DNA of 64,000 nt from Dillenia suffruticosa (lineage: Eukaryota > Streptophyta > Magnoliopsida > Dilleniales > Dilleniaceae), in NCBI GenBank assembly GCA_033439265.1, contig JAVTVX010000009.1:8521109-8585108 (forward strand). The letters run 5' to 3'. Within the stretch, counting starts at the first letter, position 1. Every line of letters begins with the position of its first letter. Positions 31,040 through 44,677 of the stretch are shown here, in pieces. A model generated the notes under the pieces. It had not been told where the DNA came from, ran no database searches, and saw nothing but the letters and a program-made list of their open reading frames with translations. A program made the position numbers and the translations under genes.

Positions 31040-33900
31040 TCATTTTGTTTTTAATAGATGAGAGACCTACACTTGTTTGGGTGACCCAAGGTGGCCAGAT
31101 ATGTGGAGTTGCTGAGGATGGAGGTATGCGCAGGTTTCTCCAAGAAAAGGATTGTCCATTGTACACATTGGAGATGCAATTTCACATACAAGAATCCTAG
31201 TTTGCTACATAGAGATGAAGGTAAATGCTTTGATGAACCAAGAAAAGGTAAATGCTTTGTAGTGGCGTCTTTTTTATTTATTTATTTTTTTTCTTCTAGT
31301 TTGGGTTTTGATATTTGAACTTTTTATGGTTAGCCAAATTAGGGAACAAGAGGCAGTCACTCTTCAACGATCAGATAAGCAATTTTACCGGAAAAAAGTG
31401 TTATGTTCTTAAACAACGATGGAGGTAATTTGTTTCCCTAGCAGCCATCCTTCTTTTTGTTGGGTGTGACGGCTTTTTTTTTTTTTTTTGTGGGGGGCGG
31501 GGGGGGGGGGGGTTAAACTTGGTTTCTCCCTAATAAACTTGCATGAATGTACATGAAAGATGAATATTTGGCCAAATACTCTAAAAGTTTCTTCCCAAAA
31601 CAAATTTCGGTCTCTTCTTTTCCTATAAAAAAAAAAAGTAGGAAAAATATGGAATAATCTTTTTTTGAGGCTCAACGCACGACAAAAATAAGATATCTCT
31701 TTTCATTCTTCACTATCTCTCTTTCTTTTGCTATCCAAAAATATCGAATTCAAGTCAATAACAATGCAGTAGACTTATACCAAAGAGAATGTTCGATTTT
31801 GTTTTTGAAAAGATTGTACGAAATCCGTTGACAACTCCACCTCCTCCTCCTCTTCTTTGTCTTCTTCTTTTATGAAAGAGAATTGTTATCTGAGAGTAGA
31901 TCAGGCTAGTACCCTCTTATGATTTGTTGCAATTATATTCCTAACTTCATAATGTCCCACTAACCTCAGTCTAGCATTGGAAAATAATGATAAAGATTAT
32001 AATGATAATAGAAGAAAGGGTTTTTTTTGGTAGGTTATGATTAATTTCTAAGTGGGGGAAATGCAAGATCATACACAAAAAATTGGTAGGTTTGGAAATA
32101 CAAGAATCTGTTCGTGAATGCAATGCTATCGTTCATCTTTAGTATAATTTTTTGGCTTTCTTTAAGGGGTGTTTCTCCGATTCTAAAAATTTTCATATAA
32201 TCTTAGGATTAATGATGCGTATAATTAAATATTACAGTACTTTCATCACAAAGATCAAGAATAGCCGTTGGCTTGTTTCTAGAGATGGAAGACTACATTT
32301 TTGAGGACATATTTTCAGATGGGGGCACCAAATATGTTTAAGGTCCTATCCCCACATCCTCATCTTGAAAAAGGAAGTCAAGAGAGCAACCATGACAGCA
32401 AATGACACAACAACCAAGAGAACCATTGGAGGGTGGCTCTTTTGTTCAATAAGAGTACTCAATCTGTACTTGTGATACGTTTCCATTTCATTATGTGTGT
32501 ACTATTACTTAAGAACAAGAATGCCACAAAACAATATGTAAAAAAGTGGTTGTATCTTATAATTACCATGACATTGAATAAAAATTCTTATTTATTTAAA
32601 ATTGGGTTTATTTAGTAAAGGATTTTTATCCCTTAAATATCTCGATGGAATCTCTATTCTCAAAAAGCCGAAAATATTAAAAATATAAAAATAATACGAA
32701 TATAAAAAATAGATAAATACAAGTTTAATACTTTGTTAGAGATAAATAGCAATAATAATAAAAATAATGTTATTATTATATTGAATGTATAGTAAACCAT
32801 TTTTTCGCCTTTTACTAAAAACCAAAAAAAAATAATGTGAATCCTGATACTGATTGCCTCAATTAATTATTATAATATATTGAATTTATACATAAAACCA
32901 ATTGTTATAAATATAGAAATAATTTTTATAAATATGAAAATAAATAAAGTCAAATATTTTTAAAATCAAATTAATAATTGATTTAATTTTTGATATATAA
33001 TATATTTTTTAACAAAAAAATTATTAGATGTGAAAAAATTATACAGCAAAATAAATATATTACAAATATTATATCGAAATTAAACCATTTTAATTTATTG
33101 AATCAACGACTTATTTTATCAGATTTACTAAAATCATACGATATATATATATATATATATATAAAAGAAACTTTGCAGAAACATAAAAGGAATTGTGTAT
33201 TTTATACCTAAAGATATCCCTTCTCACTAACAAATCTTAGGCAACAAAACTCTCACATATAAATTGAAATTAATCCCACAAGCCAAAGATCTCTAATACG
33301 TTAACCGTGCTTATAAATTCGAATACTATTTTGCAATTATGATCCAAGATTTGAGATTAAATCGGATGCTAACATTAATGATTTCAAATCAACAAGAAAA
33401 ATCATTGGATTATTTGATTGTAATAGATTTAAAAATAAATAAATTTAATCCCACTCTCTCTTTTGTGTTTTCTTAAAAATCAAAAAATATAACTTTTCTC
33501 TATTTGTTCTATCTTAAATTGTCAAAAGTTTCTGCAAGAGTAATATGTTCAATGTTTTATAAAATTAATATTTAATTAATTATAAGAAAAATCGTAACTC
33601 TTACCCTTAAGATAACTTAATTGCTATCTTTTTATGATAAGATATAGGGAGTAAACTTGTAGAGAGAGAGATTAAACATTTTCATAAAGAGAGAGGGGAG
33701 GAAGATACGAAAGAAATAAAATTTTTAATTACTATAAGTACCATTGGGACAATCTCAGTAGGTTGTCAAGATGGATTGACCCAGAGCAAACCCATAAAAA
33801 AAAACACACACACATGCGCGCGCGCGCGCACACAACACACTAGGAAAAAAATTGAAAGATGGATTAGCATAAATTTATCAAATACATGTTCTGCTCTTTG
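31040..33900. other. Intergenic DNA with low-complexity tracts
   Basis: No gene is recognised. An exon-like open stretch follows an AG at about 31061, readable as RPTLVWVTQGGQICGV to about 31200, but it matches no family I know. A T-run followed by a G-run lies at 31471-31513. An alternating purine-pyrimidine tract is at about 33807-33838, and a TA microsatellite at 33143-33164. The sequence just before 33906 does not contain the missing 5' exon of the P450 fragment. Confidence 0.45.
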
Positions 33901-33905
33901 TTAAC

Positions 33906-34595
33906 ATGTTGCTATTAACATACATTACGCCAGAGGAGGAGCCGCAGTTGACCATCAAAGCAATCATATTTGAGATCGTATCAGGTGCCATAGGCACTTC
34001 TGCTACTGCAATTGAAAGGTTCATTTCTGAAGTCACAAAGCATCCAAGGGAGATGAAAAATCTTCAAGAGAAGATTCTGAGTTTCATTGGATTTGACAAA
34101 ATGGAGGAGACATATTTAGAAATATTTAACTAATTAGACATGGTGCTGAAGGAAGCCTAAGGCTTCTTCCACTTGGGTCATTGCCACTACCGGGCTAGTC
34201 CTTGGAAGAAGAAATTGTTGAAAGTAACGTACCAAAGAATTCCCAAATAATGTTTAATGCTTGGACTAATTGGAAGAGACTCTAATGGTTGGTGTGAAGA
34301 CAACAACTTGCACCCTGAAAGGATTTAAGACACTAATATAGACCTCATAGGGCAATATTTTCAGCCTACCCCGTTTGGGTCCGAACGAAGAGCCTCTCCT
34401 GGGATGAAGTTGGATCTGAAAATTGTTAAGGTCACGGTTGCTCAATTAGTTCACAGTTTTGAATAGGAGCTGCCCCAGGGCATGTCAGCAGGTGACTTGG
34501 ACATGAGTCAGAAACATGTGCTAACAGCAAGGAGAGCCAAAAACTTGCTTGCAAGGCCAAATTATCATTTACTTGTTAGAAATACCTATGACTAG
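33906..34595 (+). pseudogene. Cytochrome P450 fragment (CYP71-clan-like), dead
   Basis: Only the C-terminal half is present, from the I-helix on. Readable parts are TIKAIIFEIVSGAIGTSATA (I-helix; the usual acidic residue before Thr is Gly), VTKHPREMKNLQEKI, then the K-helix region broken by a frame change (KEA, with LRLLPLG in another frame). Next come IGRDSN and CEDNNLHPER, then the haem loop PFGSERRASPGM, where the family has FGxGRRxCPG, so the haem-ligand Cys is Ser and a Gly is Glu. It ends LTARRAKNLLARPNYHL. There are several stops and frameshifts and no N-terminal exon. It derives from a microsomal monooxygenase of plant specialised metabolism; the substrate cannot be told. Confidence 0.88.
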
Positions 34596-34599
34596 GCAT

Positions 34600-36205
34600 A
34601 GCCTCTGTCTAGGCATAATCTAAGGAAGACCTCTGTGTGAGCTTGTGGTGTTTGTTTACAAACTGTGTAGGATTTTCTATCATCTCTTATCTTGCAAAAT
34701 TACTCGCTCATTGAGTCCAAAACACGGCGGATAAGTAAATGTCCATTACACCAATAAAGTGTCCAAGTATGTTCTCATGTGTATATATGTGTCACCATTG
34801 GCTTCTGGTAAACCTCGTGACAGAGCTATAATAAATTTTTTACCTTCATAAATCTGTTAACTTCAAACAGTGTACAAAAATGCTCTGCCCTCACCAGAAT
34901 CTCATGACCAGGCAGCGATATCATTAACGGGTTGAATTTGATACCTAGCATCTAGAAAGACATGGCATGATGAAAATCCAATAATGGACCTCCATAATAA
35001 ATGACGATGAGAACAAATATGCTATCAGATACACTACAAACTAGCAACCATTCAGAGTTGGATAAGGACTCACAGCTTCACCTACCCATGCCACTCCATG
35101 TAGGGATGAGTTCATCAAGGACATCGTAACTTATAAAGAAACTTCCCAGACGAACAAGACCACACAAGCATCTTGGTTCATTCCAAGAATTATAATATTT
35201 TCGGGAGTAAAAACATCAACAACATTTCTAAGGAAGAGGTTCATTAACAATGATGCAAGACTTGGGAGACAAATCAGGTTGTAGAAGGTGGGGTTGGAAT
35301 CTTTAGCCCAGAGAAGATTCAAGTTTCTAATAGTTCAATGAGTGAATTGCCTGGAACCACTGCCTTATAATGTGCCAGCTGGCTAGTTCTGCCGACATGT
35401 CACAACTCATAGGAGAACTTGTAGCTAACTTACTTCAGGGCTTTCTAGTGATATCACTATTCTGCCATATATTAGCTTATTTAGTCAAATAGAGTTCCAA
35501 ACAATAGTAACTTATGGATTAAGCCGTGCCATCAGATTAAGCAGTTAAATGACACTTTAACTTGAACAAAATGTGATTGTAGTGCAGTTAAATTTTCCAT
35601 ATGTTAAGGAACCAAATTCTAGACTTCTCTCAGATTAGCAGAGTTTAAGTTCTATATTTTTGCAACATTTAAAGGATTATCTAATATTTGAATCTACAAT
35701 TAGCCTGATATAAAAGAAGATAATGTTATAGGTCTTCTCTAAAATAAATTCATCAAAACTTCTACACGATGGTGGGATAACAAGTTATGCAATGGATAAA
35801 TTAGGAACAATGTAATATAGCAAAGTTACACAATGGGCATAAAATTCAAGTATTTGTGTAAGTATTCATTTTATTTGACATTATTTCATCATCATCATAG
35901 AAATCACAGAAGGAACTGAAAGGAATATATTGCTTCATATAATGATAATAATCATGTCCCAGAATTTACTGAAAAAATGATGAAGAGTTTACATGAATTT
36001 GATACAGTCAATGAAACTCTACGAACTATGGAATTGTAATTAATACGACTGACATTTACACCATAATGGACAATCCTTTCAAAAAATCAAAGGCGAATCA
36101 GCCCTATAGTTAATCTAAGTGCATCCAAATCAAGTCTCACTATACAAATGATGCAAATTCTTTATGATTGGCACCATATATTTCAAAGGCAGGAAGTTAC
36201 CTCCC
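34600..36205. other. Intergenic DNA, including the 3' flank of the next gene
   Basis: Moderately A/T-rich sequence without a recognised coding region. A minus-strand frame at about 35131-35322 (contains VFTPENIIILGMN) resembles nothing I can name. The part next to 36210 is expected to include the 3' untranslated region of the minus-strand gene. Confidence 0.45.
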
Positions 36206-36209
36206 CCAA

Positions 36210-37680
36210 CTACACAATCTTGTAGTAAATATTCTCCCGGATGATAAGAATTTGGTAGCGTTTGCTACAATGACACTTGAAATGGATGATTATCCCCTCG
36301 CCCATCAGCTCCACAGAGACCAATTCCTCAGTTTGAGCTCCAGAAACATCCTGCAACAATAAAACCAACTAAGTTCGATAATGAAATACTGAATGCCCAA
36401 TCATGCGAGCCATGCGATTATTATTAATCAAATACAAAAAAGTACTAACTAAATATTATAAGAAAAACCACAAACAGAAAAATTGGAAATAGTCAAATAA
36501 TGCTAAAAAATAGCTCAAAATAGTTGAAAAATCAATATTGCTGGCAAGAATAGTCAACGTGCCACTATCTACAAGCCAAAGAATCTGATTGTTCATAATC
36601 AAGTAGAAAAGAGTACTAAATGATGCTCAAAATTGCTTTAGTTCAACTAAATGATGCTCAAAATTGCTTTAGTTCAACTAAATAGAAGGAAAGAAAAGTA
36701 CCATAATTCTTATAATTGGAAAAAGGAATCACATTTGACAAGAATCTAACCATTCTTTTGATATAAAGGAATACTAAACTGATGTACAGAAAAATAGCAA
36801 ATAACCAAAGAAAAGAGACAAAATTTAAACCCTCACCCCTCAACAAGAAAATAAATCATGAAGGGGCAAACCCAAAAAAAATGAAATAAAATAATATCGG
36901 ATAAAAAAGCAAAGAAGCAAGAAACTGATGATTCAAAAATAATGCTAAAATGGCATCAATTAAACAAATTACCATTGTGATACTCTTATTATTCTCTTGA
37001 ATTCCACAATCTTCCCCTTCCTTCATAACTTGTTCAATCCACTGATTAATCTCCATCATTTTCTCCTTCATTCTCTTCAGTCTCTGCACTCAATCAACAA
37101 TATCACAAAACCCCATCAATTTCTATTCCACAAAAACAAAAACCCCAGACCCAAAATGACCTACCTTAGCATCCGGAGACTCTTCTTTCTCCAATTTCCG
37201 ACGACTAGGCACTGGTGGAATCACTTCGGGAGTCGGATTTGGATCAGAAATTGTCCTCCGAATGGGATGCTCAACGAAAGATTCACGAGCTTTCTGAATT
37301 AATCCGGGAGAATTAACGATGTCAGAAGACAACCGTCGAAGAAGCTGATGTGGTTGTGAAGAATCAACGGAAACCTGAAGAGGAAGTGAAGCTTTCTTGA
37401 AGCCCTGAAGGAGGAATAGTTTCTGCTCTTCTTCTTGTTCTTCTTTCTTGATGGGTCTTTTTGAAGATTTAGAGTCTTGATTTAAAGGCAACGAGAGTGG
37501 CCATTGTTGGTGTTTAAGAGAGCAGCAGTTGCAGTGTTGAGAGGGGGAAACGACGTCGTCGGAAGCAGCGGTGGTCGGAGACGAACACGATAAGTTGGTG
37601 TCGTCGATTATGGCGTCTCGACTGAAATCGAATTCGTCGCATTCTTGATTTGTTGTTCTTGAGGTTTGCATTGTCTCCAT
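36210..37680 (-). CDS. Conserved plant protein of unknown function, three exons, 255 aa
   Basis: Exon 1 is 37165-37680 (172 codons, start METMQTSRT), exon 2 is 36973-37083 (37 codons) and exon 3 is 36210-36350 (46 codons plus TAG). All junctions are phase 0 with GT donors and AG acceptors, and the reconstructed frame is open throughout. The first part is low-complexity and polar, with a Cys-rich CNCC near residue 51, an acidic Lys/Glu stretch (IKKEEQEEEQK) and HPIRRTISDPNP. Exon 2 is a basic-amphipathic helix (RLKRMKEKMMEINQWIEQVM), probably a coiled coil. Exon 3 is compact (VELMGEGIIIHFKCHCSKRY, ends ENIYYKIV). I believe similar plant proteins exist but I cannot name a domain or function. 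A (CT)n leader lies at 37682-37705 on the plus strand as TCTCTC. Intron 2 contains a 27-bp tandem duplication near 36628-36682. Confidence 0.8.
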
Positions 37681-38300
37681 TCTCTATCTCTCTCTCTCTC
37701 TCTCTGTGTCGAGTTTCTCTGGTTTCGTTTAAAAAAAAAGGGTGGCACCGCATTGAATGTTGGGAAGGGGTTTTATAGGGCATGGCTACAGTGGTCATTT
37801 TGACACCTCATTTCTTATTTTCTCCTACCGTGACATCTTTCGCCAAAGTGAAAGACATTTTAAAGGGTAATAATTTTTATAATTATTTTTATTTTCTGTT
37901 TTATAGTTAAATTAGTGAGAAATACCGAATCTAATTAATTCAATTCAAATCTAATGAATTCAATAATTAAATATCGACTCTCTTTAAATAATATTTAAAA
38001 AAAACAAACATCAAAGAGATATATCCACTTATAGTGGGCAACATATGACTTTGGCATGCACCTAAGGTTTAGTTTCAAATAGATATTAATTCGAGTATGG
38101 GTGGGCAATCTTATTTATCACATCCTCAATTGATTTTAGGATTCACCATCACCGAACAGGCATGTGTGTTCTTGTTCCACGTGCTCAATCTAGTTTCCCT
38201 TGAACGATAGCCGAGGCTAAAAATTGAGATATGTCTAACTCTACAAGCTTAATGGATCTAGCACTTGATTGCCAACTCCTTCTCCTTCTTTCCCTTCATT
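37681..38300. promoter_or_regulatory. Promoter side of the 255-aa gene and intergenic DNA
   Basis: The CT-microsatellite leader adjoins the start codon. Beyond it is A/T-rich DNA. No element with a defined role can be placed. From about 38040 the sequence becomes repeat-like and merges into the retroelement remnant. Confidence 0.4.
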
Positions 38301-38309
38301 TTTCTTTCT

Positions 38310-38970
38310 CTACACCCCATCTCTTAGAACCCATTTGGCTTTAATAAGATAGGATGCTCCAATGCAATGCCTTGGATTCAAATCTATCGCTACCTCCCCA
38401 CTAAGATTTATCTCATACATCACTAGAAGATCACGGATTAGAGATAGATAGGGAAGGTTTCCACCTTTTGATTTACAAATAGCAAGCATGTGGAATGAAA
38501 TAAGGAAGTGAAGACCATTATTTTTCCTTGCATAAGGCAAGCCATAAGCCAAAAGTTCTCTTTAGTGATGGTAGTGTGATTTTCTTCTTTAGGTCTTAAT
38601 ACATGTGTTAGTAGGAGGTGCAATAGTCTTTCATACATGTCTAGGCTCATGACATTATTGTTCACAGTCTCCAAGTTAGAATTCTTCAATACCATCCTAG
38701 CATTCTTTAAGAGGTCAGGGTTATTATTCCTCGTACTGATTATTGGGTACCCAATTTTGACTATTCAATTGACACAATATCTAAGGGGTAACCAAGATCT
38801 CCATAATGTAGCTTTTGAATACACATTTCTCACTATGGTTGTGTATTTTTATCTCAATTTTCATACACATTCCTATGGTGACCTATGGTTTCTACTTTGT
38901 TGTTTTAAAATAGCCTAACCAATCTATCACAGCATATGGTGTTTGGATGGATGAGATTATGTAAGCATAA
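38310..38970 (-). mobile_element. Degenerate plant retroelement ORF remnant
   Basis: On the minus strand, overlapping broken frames read SLDMYERLLHLLLTHVL, RPKEENHTTITKENFWLM, then NLPYLSLIRDLLVMYEINLS and DLNPRHCIGASYL. This resembles the gag-like or putative plant transposon protein frames common in plant retroelement debris (recollection, not a search). Frameshifts separate the parts. It may belong to an element older than the adjoining copia element. Confidence 0.45.
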
Positions 38971-39819
38971 TTCTTTGATAAGCTCTCCATAGGAGAATCC
39001 AATACTATCAAGAAAATTTCAATATACAAATCTAGAATAATTGATATTCGTATAAGAAAAGTTCTCTTCGAAGAACTTACTTTTCGTTGGGGATTGGAAG
39101 TCTTCATGAATGAACATTCTTGGATTCTTCATTCTTGGTATTGTCACAATCGGAGAAGAGTTTTAGAGTGAAAGGAGAGGAGTAACTTTGTGAGATGGAG
39201 CTTTCGAGAGAATTTGAGGAGTGTTTGAGTCAATTTGGATGTGTTTTAAGTCGATTTGGGTTTTAGTTTATATAGGATGTCGGGTTATTGAATCGAGTAA
39301 GAGAGTTTTCTTTGATTTAAGCTATTTGTGTGAGGCACTGAGCAACTTGTTATGTTTCAAGCTACAGAGTATGTGATGTTTGAGTTACTGCAAGTTAACT
39401 TGTAGGAGTTACAGGTTGAGTTGTCATGTTTTGAGCTATCAAATAGGCAATATTTGAGCTATTGTAAGTTGACTTGTAGGTGTCACAGGTCAACTTGCTA
39501 TATTTTAAATGAAATTTTGAGTCTTGAGTTATGAAAGCAAGTTAACTTATGTAATGAATAGGTTAACTCGCTTCTATTAGAGTTCACTATTACTATTGTC
39601 TAGATGAACACAGGTCGATTTATACATTCAATAAATTAATTTGTCATTTTTAGACTTTCATATTCAAGTACAAACGAGCAAGTATCAAGTCAAATCATCG
39701 AACGAATATGTCATATTAATCATTCTAAGGGAAACTTAAGATTATTTTTCATAATTTATCATTTTTAATTCTCTTTTTAAGCTATAAAATCTGTTTTTGT
39801 CTAAGAATTTACTGAAAAT

Positions 39820-42800
39820 ATCGGTAATTTATTTTTCTATTCCAATTTACTCAAAAATAATATAATTTTTCAGTACACGATCTATGATAAAATGATATTT
39901 CACTTCTATGTGTTTAGTCCTAAAATGATGAATAGGGTTCTTTATTAAATTAATTACACTTATATTGTTACACATTTTCAAAACACATTTTAAATCTAAT
40001 ACAGTCTTTTAGTTGATATTTTATTCAAAAATTTGAGTACAACACTAATCAGGAGCAATATATTCTGTCTTAGTGGTAGAAATGGTAATACTATTTTATT
40101 TTTTAGAAAACTATGATAGTTGCATACTTCTAAAGAGTTGACAAGTGTCATCAGCATCTGAATATCTATACAACTAAAATCTATCATACGATAGTCCAAA
40201 ATTGCATGTCTCTTAAATATCTAAAAATCCTTTTTTACTATAACTAAATAAGATTTCTTAGGGTTGGATTGAAATCTAGAACATATGCATACACTATATA
40301 AGATATCAAATTTCAATACAATTAAGTATAACAATGAATTTATCATATTTTTATAAAGTTTAAAACACACCGATTTTCTTTTTTCATATTTGTTAAGTTT
40401 TAATAATGTGCTTATTGGAGTTGGTTTTTCTTTTACTTCACTCGGTCTAGATTTCTTTATAAATTCCTTGGTGAATTTTGATTGGCGAATAAAAATTTCT
40501 TTTTATGTTTGTTTTATTTATAATTCTAGGAAATAGTTTAATTTCCCAATCATGTTAATTTTAAGTTCAACATGCATTACTTTAGCAAATTCTTAAAAAA
40601 AAAAGTATTATTGATTGCTCCAAATATATATCATTAATATAAATTTGAACTATTAAATTTTTTTTTATCTTTTTTTTTTAATGAACAGAGTTATGTCAAC
40701 CTATTTTTTCAAAAATCATTTTTCTATTAAGAAGTTAAATGTTTCATACTAAAATCTTAGAACTTGTTTCACACCATATAAAGTTTTAGACAATTTGAAT
40801 GCATAGTATAGATGTTTTAGATCTTCAAAATCAGGGGTTGCTTTACAAAAACTATTTCATGAATTAAGCCATTAACAAATGCACATTTCACATTTATTTT
40901 ATGTAGCTTAAAATTCATGAAGAAGGAAAAGATAAGAAGTATTTTAATAGTTTCTAATATTATTACAAGAGCATAAGTTTCATTGAAATTTATCCGTTTC
41001 TCTTAACTATACTTTTAAACATCAATCTTACCATATTCTTAGTTATTATTTCATATTCATCTAATTTATTTATATAAATCCATTTGGTTCTTATAACTGA
41101 GTATTCGTTTGGTCTAAAAACTAAATTTCACACTTTGTTTTTTTCAAACTAATTTAATTCATTTTGCATTGCTAATATCTAGCTTCATCCTCTAAAGTCT
41201 CATTTATATCTTTAGACTCTATTTATGAAATGAAGACTACAAACTTATATTGGTTTTGGAGTGCAAATCTAATAAACACTTGAGATCTTAAGTTTCCTAT
41301 TATGTTCTGTTCATTTACATTCTTTCTTATAGGTAGGAGTTTAACCTCTTTAGGTTTATTTTTGCTATTTTCTTTTTCCTTATCTGACCCTTGATTTTTT
41401 GAATGATTTTCTTCATTATTTTCTTTTGCAAATGTTTCAACATTTTGACTCATGGATTTATCTATGTTCTCATCATCATCAATATATATATGTTTCTTGT
41501 TATAAGGATTAGATTTATCAAATTTAATATGGATTGATTCTTCTATTGTCATAGTTTTTTTTTATTATAAACTTAATATATTTTACTAGAGGTTGAATAT
41601 TTTAAGAAAATGACTTTATCACTCTTGATATCAAATTTTTTTAGGAAGTTTTTTCCATTATTTAAAACAAAACATTTACACACAAATACATGAAAATAAG
41701 TTATATTATGTTTTTTTCCTTTATAAAACACATAAGATATTTTCTTTAAGATTGACTTAATCAAAACTCTAAATAATAAACTATATTCATAACTTCAGAT
41801 CAGAAAGATTTAGTTAAATTATTCTTACACAATATTATTCTTAATATTTTTTCTAATGTTCTATTTTTTCTTTCCACAATATCATTCTGTTTTTGATTTT
41901 TAGGAGATGAAAAGTTATGTTTAATTCCCTTCACATGACACAATTCCTACATTAATTTATTTTCAAATTGATCACTTCTTATCCCAGAGATTATGTAGCC
42001 TTTTTCATTTTTGGATTTTCTTATATAGTTTGATAAATATATTGTTAGTCTCTTCTTTTTTTAACTAAGAAAAAAAAACTCAACTATATTTAGAGTAGTC
42101 ATCTATTATAACAAATCTATAGTGTTTTCCTCTAAAACTTTGAGTTCTAATTGGACCAAACAAATCTATATAAAGTAGTTTTAATAACCTGTAGGTTGTT
42201 TTTATGTTTTTAGGTTTAAAAAAGTTTATAACTTGTTTAACTTTTATGCAAATATTACATAGTTTACTTTTGTCAAATTTTATTTTCAATGAACCTTTCA
42301 CTAGCTTTTTTCTCATTAATTTAGAAATTAAGTCGATATTTGCACGTCTTAATCTTCTGTGCCACAATAAGACATTTTTATAATTTAAAACTATTAAACA
42401 TGTCTCACCAACTTCTCTTATGTCATTAAGGTTAATTATATAGATATTGTTTTGAGTTTCGAAAAATTTTACCAAATTGTTTTCTTTGTTAATTATCAGA
42501 CATGTAGCAAAGTTAAAAACTACTATATACTCTCTATCATATAATTGATTAATATTTAGCAAATCATATTTTAAACCTTTTACAAGTAAAACATGTTCAA
42601 TTTAAGTTAAAAAAATTACCCATATTTCCTATGTCAAAGATGCTGCCTTTAGAGTTGTCTCCAAAAACAATTTTGTCTCATTTCTTTTCTTGTAGGTTGT
42701 AGAACTTTGTAAAAACTTCTATCATATGTTTGAAATATCCACTATCAAGAAATATAGTGTTCCCAATAGTTTTGGCATTCAAACATATCTATACAAAAAT

Positions 42801-44640
42801 TCAATTAACTTTTTGCCTTGGTACCCAAATTTTCTTGATACCAGTATTGTTAGTCCTAACTAATTCTTTTGGAATTCACTACAATCTTGTTTTAACAAGT
42901 GAATGGTTCCTAAAGAAGCATTGATACAAAGTATAATCATAATAAATGCATTTATGATAAGTTATTGGTCTTTTAGTATTATTATTGGTGTGATTCCTAA
43001 ATTCGCAATGTTGTGCAGTGTATCTAGTCTTTATATAATGATGACATCTATTATGTGGTCTAGCATTCTTTGAAATAGGAACCAAAAACCTAAATAATTT
43101 CTTTTGAGTTATAACATGATTATATTTTAATTTTGATTTGTCAAAAACTGTTATATGAGCTCTTAGAATTATATCAAAATTTTCTTGATCTTGAACAATT
43201 TTAGTAAAGTAGAGTTTAACTCTTTATTCTTCTATTTTTCTTATTCAAATTCCTTTTCTAGACTATCCTTTTGATGTGTGCAAATACTCTTATTTTCTTT
43301 TTTTTTATTCTTCAATTACAGTTTGTAGTTCATTAACTTTTTCATTTTCCTTTTTAATCTAAGTATCAAATTGTTAAAGTTTTTAGTTTCATTATTCTTC
43401 TCTTCTGTTAGCATATCATTCTTTTTATTCATTCTTTCATTTTTTGTTTTTAGTCAGTCGTTCTCTTCTTCCATTTTAGTTATTATTGTCTTTAGGTTTC
43501 TTAAATGATCTCATTAATAGTTCATACATTTAATTTTCTAAGAATTCATTATCAAAAGAATTAAAAGAGTAAGAAGATTAAGAACTTACCTCATCCTATT
43601 CTTCTTCCAATGCCATGAAGCATAGACTAGACTGCTTTTGCTCATTTTCCTTATCATTTGAGCTGTCGTCCTTGTCACTCTAGGCTGTCGGAGACTTCTT
43701 CTTCCCCTTTTTATTCCTTTTCTTTGCCCTTTTGAGTTGTGAACAGTCAACCTTTATATGGCTAGCCTTTTGCGCTCATAACATTTGATTTCATCTTTCC
43801 TTTCAAACCTTTTCTTTTCTCTTCTTTCTTTATTCTTTTTTCTCATAAACTTCTTAAATTTTAGGGTAAGAAGCGCTTTATCCATCACCAGAACTATCAC
43901 CATCACTTTCCAGCTTTGAAAGCTATTATTTTTTCTTTATCCTCATTGTCCTCTCTTTTAGAGTTTAATTTCATCTCATGATTGGTCAATGATCCTACTA
44001 GCTGGTCTATGGTTAGAGTTTCTAAATTTTTAGATTTCTCTATTACAGTCACCTTTGCTTCCTAGGATTTGGGCATATACATGTGAACTTTGTCTACAAT
44101 ATCCTCCTGACTAATTCTTTTGCCCAACAAAACAAGTTCATTGGTGATGGTATTAAATCTAGTGATTATATCTCTAATCATCTCCTCATCTTTAATTTTA
44201 AAAGTTTCATATTTCTATTTTAACATTCTAATCTTGTTTTTCCTAACCTAGTTAGTTCCTTCATATATGGTCTCTAATTTTTCGTAGATTTCCTTAACGA
44301 TTATGTGTGAAGAGATTTTATTATACTCATTTAGATTAAGAGCAAGATAAAGTAAATTAATTGTCTTATAGCTTGCTTTATAAACCTTTTTTTTTTCTAC
44401 AGTCATGTTTTTCATCTTGGTTAGGATTTCGACACCATCAACCTCCTAAGAAGGGAATTCGATTCCCTTTTCTATGATTTTCTAGGTCGTCTAATCCTAG
44501 ACTATGATGAAGTTCCTCATTCTCTACTTTTAGTAGTCATAATTGTTGCGGTTGAATATAGGGGCTTTATTGGTTGAGCAGATTTCAAAAGGAACACTAT
44601 CATCGTTTAATGTCATTAAAAATCTTTTCTCTTAAAACTA
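39820..44640 (-). pseudogene. Copia gag-pol remnants
   Basis: Minus strand, 5' to 3'. A gag of UBN2 type spans about 44440-43920 (EGTN, RFNTITNELVLLGKRI, LETLTIDQLVGSL). The GAG-pre-integrase and integrase start are in the 160-codon frame 42562-42080 (LWHRRLRRANIDLISKL, LLYIDLFGPIRTQSF). The inter-domain part is at 41552-41223 (acidic/Asn-rich, starts MTIEESIHIKFDKSN). Traces of reverse transcriptase lie at about 41180-40300. RNase H is at about 40190-39820 (YSDADDTCQLF, STTKTEYIAPD, RTKHIEVKYHF). Frameshifts and stops are frequent, so no functional protein is possible. Confidence 0.75.
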
Positions 44641-44677
44641 TTAAACATTTCACTAAGAGACCTGCTCTGACATTAAT

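Noticed and set aside
35131..35322. 63-codon minus-strand frame
   Set aside because: No recognisable family or splice pattern; left unannotated.
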